Source of the DNA: Adineta steineri
Lineage: Eukaryota > Rotifera > Eurotatoria > Adinetida > Adinetidae
Direction of reading: 5' to 3'
Assembly: GCA_905250115.1 (NCBI GenBank)
Contig: CAJNOI010000079.1
Span: 91,260-155,259, forward strand
Length of the DNA: 64,000 nucleotides
This document shows, in pieces, positions 20,256 through 30,635 of the stretch. Position 1 is the stretch's first letter; each line of letters opens with the position of its first letter. A program made the translations under genes and the position numbers. Below the pieces are notes generated by a model. It saw only the letters and a list, made by a program, of their open reading frames with translations, made no database searches and was not told the DNA's origin.

Positions 20256-21271
20256 ATATTATACAATCTCATTTAAGTCGATTAGATTTATTTATGATAT
20301 TCACTTATCATATTGTGAATAGTATCGAAAAAGGTATGGATGTGAGGTACATTTGATGCATCTAAACTTAATCACCCACACCCACTCTAGCTATGAGAAT
20401 TTTATATACAAAGAAATCAAATTTTGTTTTATTAAAATGATTAAATTGTTTAGAATTCGGACATCTTTATCGTGTTTTTACATAGTTATATCTTTTTCTC
20501 TCAGACATCAGGTACTTATACTACTGTGTGACCTTTTATGGACTTCAACCCATTGTCAATCTTTCTTCGTCTTTCAATTTTATCTCTTCACATTATTTAA
20601 TTCATGTGTCAAATAAAATAGTTCCTGTCTGTTGACAAGTTTGATGAACTAAGAAAATTATTTAATATGTCTACTTTAATATAAAAGGATATGAAATGAC
20701 GTTTGACTTTTATTGTTTGATTTGTTTAGCATTTATTTTAATTAAATTTGTAAAAGTACAAAGAGAAAAACAAATCTTTATAAAGACAGATTGAGAATGA
20801 GTGTTAAGTATATTAGTAGAGATTAGAATCCTTCTAATCAAGTGCAAAATGTAGATAAAGACAATGCAAGATCTTTGATTTTGTTCTACGAAGTACATTC
20901 TAAAAATAATATTGAGTACAGAAGGGCAAATTTTTTTGCAATAAGTTCTTTCAATATGAAGACTTTGACCTATGACAATTCAAATGTTTGCTCTTTTAAT
21001 CAGAGTAAGTTCTATTACGTATGATAAACAAATACGCAGTATTTACAAAATGTCAGGAAATTAAAATTCTTCAAGGTAGTGAAATATCAATTAGAGAAAA
21101 GCGTCTATGTATTATGCTTTTCAATAAAAATAAAAATCTTTATCTGAATATTAAAATGTCAACATAGTTCCGTCTCTTGACTTCTGAGTACTTTATCGAA
21201 GTGAACGTCTGAAAGTATACATCAAAAGAAACTATCAGTTTTATTTATTTAACAACAAGAAAAAGCAAACA
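20256..21271. other. No gene seen; one TGTGGG-type hairpin
   Basis: Spacer between the glycosyltransferase-like gene and the GPCR. Short frames at 20353-20616 and 20842-21024 lack protein-like composition. The hairpin copy at 20333-20390 is the only feature. Confidence 0.5.
20333..20390. repeat. TGTGGG-type hairpin copy
   Basis: GGTATGGATGTGAGGT left arm and ATCACCCACACCCACTC right arm. The arms are diverged. Confidence 0.5.
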
Positions 21272-22243
21272 ATGGATTATTCACTAATAGGCAAGGCTGG
21301 AATTGTAACACGATGGACTGCTCCACCAATCATTGTTCTAGGTGTTCTGGCTAATTGTTTGAATATAATTATATTAAGAAAACCAAATTTAAAACGTCAT
21401 AGTTGTTCTCTTTATTTTATAATATTATCAATTAATGGTCTATTTTATTCAAGTATTTGTATTACATTAAATTTATTATCAGATGGTTATCAAATTGATT
21501 TATCTGGACACTCGAATATATTCTGTAAATTAACTACTTATGCTTTCAATTTTTGTCCACATCTATCTAGCTATATATTGAGTGTTGCTTCATTTGATCG
21601 ATATTGTTCAAGTTCATTGAATCCTCGACAAAGAAGATTTATTAATGTTCAAACTGCTCGATGGGTAATACTAATTGTTATACTATTCACTGGAATAACT
21701 ACGATACCTAGTGCAACAAATTTTGATGTTGATGATACTAATAATATCGGATGTACGAGTAGTCCTAATGTTCTTTTTAATCAAGTATATTTGATTATAC
21801 AAGTCATTTTATTAGTTATAATTTCACCATTTCTTATGATATTATTTGGTTTTTTAACAATATATAATATACATAAATCAAATCAAAATCATGGAATGGC
21901 TATACGTTATCGTCCAAGTGAAGGACAACTTGCTCGAATGTTAATTGTTCAAGTATCAAGTCAAATTATATTAAGTTTACCTTTTGTAACAATACTTTTC
22001 ATGACTATTCTACCAATATCATTCTCATCTACTATTATTTTTTATTTTTTATTTATTATATTCAAAATTCCTTTCTATATAACATTTATAACTCCATTTT
22101 TCTTATATATTTTATCAGCTCGAATGTACAGAGATGAACTTATTCAAATAATGAAGAAACTATTTCGAATTCAAACACAAGCAGCTGTTCATCCAATTGC
22201 CACTCTGACAATAAGTAGACAATTCGTAACAAAGCATCATTAA
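21272..22243 (+). CDS. Rhodopsin-like (class A) GPCR, rotifer-type orphan
   Basis: 323-aa single-exon seven-TM protein. TM1 starts at about residue 17 (PPIIVLGVLANCLNIIIL, with the GN-like LANC position), TM3 ends in VASFDRYCSSS (DRY box intact), and TM5 is LIIQVILLVIISPFLMILFG. TM6 is LIVQVSSQIILSLPFVTILF with its central Pro, and TM7 ends at about 282 with a short basic tail. A Cys in the first extracellular loop (FCKLTTY) and one in the second (IGCTSS) can form the usual disulfide. Such short receptors form large expanded families in bdelloids, probably chemosensory or peptide receptors. No ligand can be inferred. Confidence 0.85.
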   Translation: MDYSLIGKAGIVTRWTAPPIIVLGVLANCLNIIILRKPNLKRHSCSLYFIILSINGLFYSSICITLNLLSDGYQIDLSGHSNIFCKLTTYAFNFCPHLSSYILSVASFDRYCSSSLNPRQRRFINVQTARWVILIVILFTGITTIPSATNFDVDDTNNIGCTSSPNVLFNQVYLIIQVILLVIISPFLMILFGFLTIYNIHKSNQNHGMAIRYRPSEGQLARMLIVQVSSQIILSLPFVTILFMTILPISFSSTIIFYFLFIIFKIPFYITFITPFFLYILSARMYRDELIQIMKKLFRIQTQAAVHPIATLTISRQFVTKHH

Positions 22244-22249
22244 ATGATA

Positions 22250-23114
22250 TAAATTTTTTCATTATAATCATCAAAATTATTTAACCATTGATTTCAGCTA
22301 TCGACATATAGTTATGTATTGTATTTATGTATCTAAATGTTTTGTAAACATATTTATTGTTTATATATATATATATGACATAAATATTTAATCAATTCTA
22401 TATTGTGATTATTATACAAATAGATTTTAATTGTAGTAAGTCTTTGAATAAAAAAATTGGTGTGAATCTACCGCCCTTTTGTACTCTTTATGTGTTCTCG
22501 TGACAGGAGCATCAGCTGAAATGTTCAAGAAATTTAGAATTCATCTCTTTCCATTGTATAAATAGACTTCGATCAGATGGTGCTAGGACAGACAGTCGTA
22601 TGGACAAATCGATGTAGCGGATGAGTACGGGTATATAAGATAGCGAATGTAGTTTATGACTATATTCTACTCTGATGCACACATCCACCCTCAAGATGTG
22701 GAGCATGTACAAAATCTGTTTTAATCTTTAATCGTTGTTTTTCAAGGTAATCTCTGAGCAAATTTGTTTTCTACTTTTATTCAATAAGAAGCATGATTAT
22801 TTTTAACAGACAAATTTACAATGAAGCGCTGAGTTTTATCTTGTTTCGCAGTTATATTATTGATCAATTGATTTTACAATGTAAGTCATATTACTAAGTT
22901 TCATGTTGATATATATTTGTATAATGATCTTCATCAAAATTTAATTGCTTGTAAGTAATATTATACTTTAAAGACATTCAGATTGTCTATTAACATTCGA
23001 GTGATAAGAAAAAAATGAGTCTTTGGATGTGGTTGCTTTATGAATAAAATTTTCCTTTGGATCGTACTCAACTCTTCAGACACAATTGTTTTTGTTGATC
23101 TTTCAGCTGTTATT
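22250..23114. other. No gene seen; decayed TGTGGG-type hairpin
   Basis: AT-rich spacer between two convergent genes. The hairpin remnant at 22624-22696 is the only repeat. Confidence 0.5.
22624..22696. repeat. TGTGGG-type hairpin, diverged left arm
   Basis: Right arm CACACATCCACCCTCAAGAT is well kept. The left arm (GAGTACGGGTATATAAG) is weak. Confidence 0.4.
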
Positions 23115-25571
23115 TCACTTCCCGCTGCTCGTGTTGTTTTTGTAATATTTGTCTTTATTTACTACCTGTTCATTCTTTCCTATTATTATAGTTGGTTGTG
23201 TTGTTATCGTTTTCATTAAAGTATTTGTTGCTGTTTTGTTGGCTGTCATTGTTGTTGTAGTTTTTCTTGTTGTATCTGTTTTTGTATTTCTTATTGATAC
23301 ATTTGTATTATTTTTAGTTACTATCACTGGATTTGTTGTTAGTATTTTTGCCTTTTCCGATGCTATTGTTGATGTTCGTTTTAATAATTTCGTTGTTATT
23401 TTACTTGCGGCAACTGTTTTTGTTGATAATGTCTTGATTCGCTCAATTGTTGTCGTTATTTTTCTTATTGGCAACATTGTTGTAGTTTTCGTTGATTTCT
23501 CTGTTGATTTACTCACAGTTATCAGCTTACTTTTATTTGGAATTGATTTAGTGGTTGTTGTTGTTGTTGTTAGTTTTAATTTGGTTGCTGGTAGCGTTGT
23601 TATCAACTTCTTTTGTATTTTAGCAGTTGTTGATGTTGTTGTTGTCTTTGTCTTTTTAAATATCGTAGTTCGTATAGTTTGTTTTTTAGATACTTCGGTT
23701 GATCCTAATTGGTATCTTACATAATGATTTTTTGACTTTGGATACAATATCGTCCATGTTGGCCATAATCTTACCCATTCTTTATTTGGTTGCGACGTTG
23801 TTGTTGTGCGAATTGAACGCTTAGTTGTATATCTCCATGTACTTCCTGATGTTTTTGTTGTTTTGCTTCTTGGTATGGTAATCTTTGTTTTTCTGGTAGG
23901 TGCTGTTGTTGTTGTTTTTGTCTTTTTCGTTGTTTTTATTGTTGTTGATTTATACTTCGTTGGTTTCAAGGTCGTCTTAGTTTTGTACCGCACTGTTCTC
24001 ATTGTTACTGTGGGATTGTATTTAGTTGTCCACTGGGTTGTTGTTCTATATCTTGTCTTTCTTGATGTTGTCGTAGATCTATATTTTACTGTTCTTCGTG
24101 TAGTTGCAGGACTATATCTTGTTGCCCACCATACTGTTGTTGGCCAGTAATTCACCGTTCTCCATGTTGATGGCGGTCTCGATGTTGTTGTGGATCTATA
24201 TCTTACTGTTCTTCGTGTAGTTGTAGGACTATATCTTGTTGTCCACCATACTGTTGTTGGCCAATAACTCACTGTTCTCCATGATGATTTTGGTATGTAT
24301 CTTGTGGACCACCTCGTTGTTGTTCTACGTGTACTCGTTGGATATGTTCTTCTACGTGTAGTAGTTGAATATGTTTTTCTACGTGTAGTAGTTGGGTATG
24401 TTCTTCTACGTGTACTGGTTGGATATGTTATTGTAGGAGTAGATGTGTCTTTATATAGCGCTTGAATACCAGCACGATCCTAAAATTCATTGTACATTAA
24501 GTCATCTGTTTATATATAAATAAAACTTGGATAATCTATTGTATCAAATACATAGTTGATTTAGAGAGTTCTTTGATTAAAAGATAAAATTCTATATGTT
24601 CGAACTATCGTTAGCTAACTTACTATAAAACTCAAATGAATAATATTACTCACATCTCTTGGTAGAAGTTCGTGTGGTTGGAAGAGTTGATATTGTTCGA
24701 ACATTATTGATTTTGGATCATTGGAATGACCAAGTCCAAGCGCATGACCTATCTCATGAGTCGCTACAAGATGTAAATTAAAGCCAGTTGTCTCATTACT
24801 ATAGCTAAACAGAAAATAACTTTATATTTTGCATCACAGTTATGATACTTACTCATCTTTCCATGGTTCTTCTGCTTCAAAACGGATCATTCCTGAAGGA
24901 GGAAGATATGCATATGCTAAAGTTCCTCCTGGTCCGTCGAAACGACGAATAGGATCATGAACTCTATGAATGAAAGCCAATTCAAAATCAGCTTCGTCAT
25001 ATTGTGATACTTCTCTAAAAGTTAATGGTGCATATCTAGCCCAATCATTAAATGCGTCTTGAATTTGTGCACGAGTTCTACCTGTACCATATGATGGATG
25101 ATATCCATCGAGCAATTTCCATGTAAAAGATTTCTTTTTCCTAAGCAATATTGATAACAAAGATTTATAATCTCGAAATATAAAAAAATAAACTTACCAT
25201 GGAGCTTCAGCTAAATACATAAGAGGACCATCTCGTACTCCACATCGTGGAATTTTTGTCGTTGTTTCTATTTCTTTATTAGGTTTTCTAGTAGTTGATG
25301 ATTTGGATTTACTCTGAGCTTTTTTTAAAATCAATTGTGTATTAAATGGACAATTTATCATTGTTTTATTTCCATTATTTGATAAAGATTGATTTCGACA
25401 TTGATTGTAATCATCTGTATTGGAATGTGTAGAAATATCTAATTTCGATTTAGCACCAGATGTTTCGAAATGTTTTGTCTTCATGTTGACCATTGAATTT
25501 GCTAATATATTATGTGAACTAATCAGAGACAAAATGAATATAATAGATATAAACAATGAAAATAACCTCAT
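23115..25571 (-). CDS. Secreted matrix metalloproteinase with long Thr-rich tail
   Basis: The exons 25571-25198, 25140-24853, 24804-24654 and 24479-23115 join in one frame to 725 aa, with GT-AG introns of 57, 48 and 174 bp. The protein has a signal peptide (residues 1-24), a propeptide with the cysteine-switch PRCGVRDG (Cys110), and a catalytic domain. The zinc site is HEIGHALGLGH (His237, Glu238, His241, His247), with a downstream Met-turn (SIMF, Met255). DRAGIQALYKD closes the catalytic domain. The remaining ~440 residues are Thr/Lys/Arg-rich, mucin-like repeats (TTTRRTVRYRSTT, YWPTTVWWTTRYSPTT), with no hemopexin propeller. This fits a secreted zymogen acting on extracellular matrix. The tail is probably an O-glycosylated spacer or cuticle/mucus anchor (inference). 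The GTT-rich opposite strand gives long artefact frames at 23149-23724 and 23806-24150. Confidence 0.88.
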
Positions 25572-25574
25572 TGT

Positions 25575-25981
25575 TTATAAAAAAAAATAGAACGAATTAT
25601 GAAGTGCTTATACTTTTTCATCGATTAAATAGAACAAAAATGACCTTTCATTTCCTTTTTTTTTCTTTATCCCATCCTCGACAATTGTATAGTGAGTTAT
25701 AATGAAATATATTCATGATAAGAACGGAGAACCTATTAAATAACATTTGATATGATAAGAATGACGAATAGATTATTTATTATGGGAAAAAGACCAACTT
25801 CTATCAAAAAATATATTTTATTTTGTTTAGATACTTTTGAAAGATGATTCAATAGGCATTATTTAGAATAATAAAAAGTTATTTATAAAAGATAAAAATC
25901 TGCACTTAGATAAATATCTATTTTATATGTCTTTTAATTTTACTGAAACTATAAAAGTACGGTCACTCAGTGTGAATCTCT
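25575..25981. promoter_or_regulatory. Divergent intergenic region between the MMP and GPCR genes
   Basis: About 400 bp of AT-rich sequence separates two start codons pointing away from each other, so it must hold both promoters. No specific element can be named. Confidence 0.35.
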
Positions 25982-27004
25982 ATGAATTATTATTATTATA
26001 TACTTTTTAACAGAAAACATATCGGCTTTATAAACGTACGTAGACGAACTAATTTCATTCAAAGAATGTTATCATTAGCATCAAGAAGTTTATCAAATTT
26101 ATCAATAAACAGCTCGACAAGTTTAGAAACAGATATAAATTCGATAAAATATATTATTTTACTCTCATTTCTAATTGTATCATTAGTTTTATCATTATTC
26201 ATTTTCTATCATACTCTTATAACTCCTGCAGCTCGAAAATTGAATTGTCACATTATTATTATATTATTATGTCTTAATTTTCTACAAACATCAACTGATT
26301 TACCAATATTAATTGGTATCTTTCATACTGGCTATCTTCGACCAGCATCAAGTGCTTTTTGTACATTTTGGGTTTGGTATGATTTTTCTCTTAATGCTAT
26401 GAGTATTTGTTTAATGGCATTTGCATCAATTGAACGACATATTATTGTATTTAAATGGAAGTTTTTTCAAAATCAAATGAAACGATATATATTTCATTAT
26501 TTACCTATAATTATTATATTATGTTGGATACCATTATTTTATATCGTTGCTGTTGTTATTAGTCCAACATGTCAACAAAATTGGTCTTATAATTTAATCT
26601 CTTGTGGTCAACCATGTTATGTACTTTATGACAAATATTTAAGTGGATTTGATTTTATTTTTCATCTTTTAATTTCCATTTTCATCATTGCAATAAGTAA
26701 TATTACACTTTGTATTCGTATTATTTATCAAAAACGAAAAATCCAACATGCTGCAGATCAACGACGTCAACAAAAAATGGCTATTCAATTAATCAGTATT
26801 GCTATTTTATACATAGCTGGTTGGTTTCCATCAATCATAATTCAACTTATTCAATTATATTTTGATCCATCTTTTCTTGCTCATCAACTTGAATCTATTC
26901 TGTTTTCTATCTATTTTGTTCCACTTCTTTTACCTGCTATATGTCTACGCATAGTTCCACAATTAACAAAACGATTTTCTACTATTATTGGCAGAAAACT
27001 TTAA
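25982..27004 (+). CDS. Rhodopsin-like GPCR, rotifer-type orphan
   Basis: 340-aa single-exon seven-TM protein. The true start may be Met29 (ATG at 26066, MLSLASRSLSNLS), which leaves a more usual extracellular N-terminus. The upstream 28 residues are basic and aromatic. TM1 is YIILLSFLIVSLVLSLFIFY. TM3 ends in FASIERHIIVF, so the DRY motif is replaced by ERH. TM6 carries YIAGWFPSIII, and TM7 ends PLLLPAICLRIVPQ in place of NPxxY. A loop-2 Cys cluster (PTCQQ, ISCGQPCYV) is prominent. It is an orphan of the expanded bdelloid receptor families. Confidence 0.8.
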   Translation: MNYYYYILFNRKHIGFINVRRRTNFIQRMLSLASRSLSNLSINSSTSLETDINSIKYIILLSFLIVSLVLSLFIFYHTLITPAARKLNCHIIIILLCLNFLQTSTDLPILIGIFHTGYLRPASSAFCTFWVWYDFSLNAMSICLMAFASIERHIIVFKWKFFQNQMKRYIFHYLPIIIILCWIPLFYIVAVVISPTCQQNWSYNLISCGQPCYVLYDKYLSGFDFIFHLLISIFIIAISNITLCIRIIYQKRKIQHAADQRRQQKMAIQLISIAILYIAGWFPSIIIQLIQLYFDPSFLAHQLESILFSIYFVPLLLPAICLRIVPQLTKRFSTIIGRKL

Positions 27005-27623
27005 AATGTAAATGTCGCTCAAGTACAAAAAATAGAAACCCAAAAAATGATCAAATTAATAATTTACATCATATTAAACAAGGAAATCTTTCAATTCAAC
27101 AGCTCGTCTCATTTATTTTGTGCATTTTATTTTACTGTGAGAGTTTTAACTGACGTTAACTGTGTACATATAATAAATTGTATTGGGCTTCTTTTGACAG
27201 CATATTGCGTATATATTGAAAAAATAATTTATTCTATGCTTTTTACAAATGTCTATATAAATCTGTCGTGAATATCTAGAATCCTTCAGAATGCTGATAG
27301 AATATTTGTATCATAAAGTAAATTCGGATTAGTTTATCAAAGATTCTCTTAGTATGTTTGCGTCATCAACTTGTTGAGATATTTTTATCTGAAAAAATAA
27401 AATATGTATGTGCACTCAATAATCGTATCTTAATACTATTATAAGCGAATAAAAAAAGAACGAAAAAAAAAATACAGTATAAAATGGGCGACGGTAGATG
27501 CAACGAACCATGATAGGAAGAAAAAAGAACGTATAATATCGTATATATATACTACAGCATATACTTTACCCGCATTTAGTCTACACACGTGCTTATTATA
27601 CACTCTTTCGAACAAATCAAATA
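27005..27623. other. No gene seen
   Basis: Spacer between the GPCR and a small membrane-protein gene. Frames at 26941-27153 and 27047-27271 are shadows or low-complexity. Confidence 0.5.
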
Positions 27624-27902
27624 ATGTCTTCTTTACTCATGAATCTTCGTCAATTTTCTCGTTTACCAGTATCAGTTCATATTTCACGTATGAATTCGAC
27701 TTCAACAACAACAGCAGATTCTTCGAAAATAAAACTACCACGAGATGTTGCAGATCCTAATAAAAAACATTTCAGAATTGGTTATATGCTTCTTGGTGTT
27801 ATTGGATTACTCGCCTTATTTCGAATGTCAAGAAAAGAAGAACAACTTATAGCACATACTGCTGATAAAAATCCTCATCCAAAATCAGCATCAACAAAAT
27901 GA
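27624..27902 (+). CDS. Small single-TM protein, possible mitochondrial targeting
   Basis: 92-aa frame with a clean ATG and protein-like codon use. The N-terminal ~30 residues are rich in Arg, Ser and hydrophobics without acidic residues (LLMNLRQFSRLPVSVHISRM), as in a mitochondrial presequence. A TM helix follows (YMLLGVIGLLALFRM, about residues 54-68), then a charged tail. The layout resembles small inner-membrane assembly or subunit proteins, but I do not recognise the family. It stands alone between the GPCR and the aminotransferase, all on the plus strand. Confidence 0.55.
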   Translation: MSSLLMNLRQFSRLPVSVHISRMNSTSTTTADSSKIKLPRDVADPNKKHFRIGYMLLGVIGLLALFRMSRKEEQLIAHTADKNPHPKSASTK

Positions 27903-27904
27903 GT

Positions 27905-28521
27905 TTTTTTTTCTTGAATTACTCGATCTTTTATATATATATATCCTCGCAATAATTACTTTATACATTAATTTTTATACTTGCTACATAATATTTTAGC
28001 GTTTTTTAAAATAAAATTCCAGTAAAAAAATCACAATCTTATTCATAAAAAAATATCAACAAGGTATTCAGTTTCAATATTACTTGAAGGGTTTGCACAT
28101 GAAAAAATATCCTTGTATAATGTAAATCTGCTGTAAAGAACAAGAAAGAAATGCAATAAGTTACACTGTACACATGACGACATCTAACTTTAGTTTACAT
28201 CACAAGGTACGTGGATGTTGTTCTTCTCATCCACATTCATACCTTAAATCGACTTTTATCAGTTATTCAGTAAGCTGTCATCGAATAGCATGAACTGCTC
28301 AACGAGATCAAAGAAAATATATATTATGAAAAAAAAATTATTTTTTAAATTATCGATAATATGTCAAGTTCTCTAACCTTAATATATTTAAAATATTTAC
28401 ATAGAAAAATAAAATGTCATTTGCATTTACAAAATAACTTCTACTAAAGATAAGAAAATAATGTAGATATTATAACTTGTTGCTTTTTGTCTTCGTATTT
28501 ATTTTGATATAATAATATAAA
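27905..28521. other. No gene seen
   Basis: Spacer. At about 28208-28245 GGTACGTGGATG and CATCCACATTCATACC form a loose inverted pair that might be a very decayed hairpin copy. Confidence 0.4.
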
Positions 28522-29796
28522 ATGAAAGAATTTATTTTTCCAAGTCTTATATTATTTGGAATAATTTCTTTTGTATATCCGTTTGGTCATTCATTATTAC
28601 CACTATTTTCACTTGATCCATCTTATATAAATATAAATCATGGTTCGTATGGTTCAGCACCGAAATATATTCATGACAAACTACGTGAATATCAAATGAA
28701 AGCTGAATATAATCCTGATCGGTGGTTTCGTATAGAAATTCAAAATGAAATGAATAAATTACGAAATAAATTAAGTAAATATGTTAATTGTGATCCAGAT
28801 GATTTAGTTATACTTGAAAATGTATCAGCTGGTATAAATTCAATTCTTAGATCTTTAAAATTTCAATCAAATGAAACAATTCTATATTATAATATTGCAT
28901 ATGGTATGGTTAAATTAACTTTACAATATGTTTCAACTGAAATATTTACACAAGAACAAATTATACAAATTGAACTTGATCATCAAACAATTCAAAATAC
29001 AGATTTATTATTAAAGAAAACTCAAGAAATATTAAATAAACTATCCAATGTTAAATTAATTATTTTCGATCATATTAGTTCGACACCAGCTGTTCGTTTT
29101 GATATTGAAAAAATGATAAAATTCTTTCGTAGAAAAAATATTTTAACAATTGTTGATGGCGCACATGCTATAGGTGGTATTGAACTTAATTTAAAAGAAT
29201 TAGATCCAGATTTTTATGTTACAAATACACATAAATGGTTATATACGCATCGAAGTTCTTCATTACTTTATGTAAAAAAAGATTTACAAAAATTTATTCA
29301 TCCAATTATAACATCATTTGGTTATTTACAATCATTTCAAAATGAATTTTTTTGGCTTGGTACAAAAGATTATAGTTCGTATTTAACTATATCAGATGCA
29401 TTAGATTTTCGTCAAACAATTGCAAATGAAACGGAAATATTTTCTTATAATCATCAATTAGCTATTCAAGCTGGTAATTTACTTGCACAAATGTGGAATA
29501 GTTCAGTATTAATATCCGATGAAAAATATCTTAGTACAATGAATAATATTGAATTACCATTCATTATTGATACATTGGATAAAATGAATATTCTATATCA
29601 AAATTTAATTAATAAACATAATATATTTTTACCAATGTTTGAATTTGATAAGAAATTTTATTGTCGAATTAGTGCACAAATATATATGGAATTAAATGAT
29701 TATCAAACAGTTGGACATATTGTTTTAAATGCTATTTCAAATATGAAATTTGTACCATTTTTAAAAAAGAAAAATGATTATTTTCGTTTTGTTTAA
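28522..29796 (+). CDS. Secreted class V aminotransferase (isopenicillin-N-epimerase/Egt2-like)
   Basis: 424-aa single-exon PLP enzyme. A hydrophobic signal peptide (FIFPSLILFGIISFVYPFG) precedes the fold-type I domain. The family start motif is INHGSYGSAP (His40). IVDGAHAIGG holds the Asp (Asp212) that contacts the PLP ring nitrogen, and NTHKWLY holds the Schiff-base Lys238. The order matches the aminotransferase class V branch that includes isopenicillin N epimerase-like proteins, fungal Egt2 and plant cysteine desulfhydrases. Substrate chemistry (C-S lyase or epimerase) cannot be fixed from sequence. The family is mostly bacterial and fungal, so acquisition by transfer is a fair inference. 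Full length and intronless. Its secretion signal is unusual for a PLP enzyme of this type. Confidence 0.85.
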   Translation: MKEFIFPSLILFGIISFVYPFGHSLLPLFSLDPSYININHGSYGSAPKYIHDKLREYQMKAEYNPDRWFRIEIQNEMNKLRNKLSKYVNCDPDDLVILENVSAGINSILRSLKFQSNETILYYNIAYGMVKLTLQYVSTEIFTQEQIIQIELDHQTIQNTDLLLKKTQEILNKLSNVKLIIFDHISSTPAVRFDIEKMIKFFRRKNILTIVDGAHAIGGIELNLKELDPDFYVTNTHKWLYTHRSSSLLYVKKDLQKFIHPIITSFGYLQSFQNEFFWLGTKDYSSYLTISDALDFRQTIANETEIFSYNHQLAIQAGNLLAQMWNSSVLISDEKYLSTMNNIELPFIIDTLDKMNILYQNLINKHNIFLPMFEFDKKFYCRISAQIYMELNDYQTVGHIVLNAISNMKFVPFLKKKNDYFRFV

Positions 29797-30635
29797 TATT
29801 GAAAATAAAACTTCTCTTTACTATTAATACGCAAATATTCAATTATATTTATTTATAACATTGACACATAAAGATGAATATGTCATTATTTCTCTAATAC
29901 TGGTCAATTTGATTGCGCCAATATCTCGCTAGTTGTCAGACTATTGTAAAATAGTATCGATATTAATCCGTCCATATCATGGATTAGTTTGTGATACGAA
30001 GTTGTCCAACAACTTCATCATATCACATTTATCGCCTTAGGTTTTGTTATTAACAATAAAATAAAAAAGATAGATCATCTATTATATACAATCTGTTATT
30101 GTAATTCAATATAATCTCTATAAAATATAATGCATTATGTGAATAACTAAAATAAAATTTATTGTAAGTTATAAAGATTAGTATGAGTCACTCCAAATAA
30201 GAATTATCTGGTTTAGCATTTATTCAAAACTCTATATGACATTATCCTCATTGTTGTCATAGTAATTCTCTTTAAAAATATGATATTTTGTTCGTCATAT
30301 TAACATTGAACTAAAAATACGTAGACCAAATATTGAATAATTGATACAATAAATAGAATGAAGAGCTCAAGAAATACACAGATGTCACTAATGAATATAT
30401 GTGTATATATATCTTCCGACGATTGGTATATTGACTAGTATAATTTTACACAAGGAAGAAAAGAAAAGAAAAAGGTAAAGGAATTTTTTTTCTCACATGT
30501 TCTAACCATTACAGAAGCAAAAATATACCAAAAAACGACAGAAATAAAATAATAATGACGTAATTTCATCATTATAATGAAATATTATACTGACAACTAA
30601 TTGACTAATTTCAGAGTTTAATAAAAAACAAGCAT
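29797..30635. other. No gene seen
   Basis: AT-rich spacer with no supported feature. Confidence 0.5.

Noticed and set aside
23149..24150. Two long plus-strand frames rich in Val, Phe and Leu
   Set aside because: They are antisense to the Thr-rich tail of the metalloproteinase; ACN codons read backwards give NGT/GTT (Val) runs.
26941..27271. Possible extra exon after the GPCR at 25982
   Set aside because: The GPCR frame ends naturally after TM7 with a basic tail; the overlapping frames are in other phases and low-complexity.
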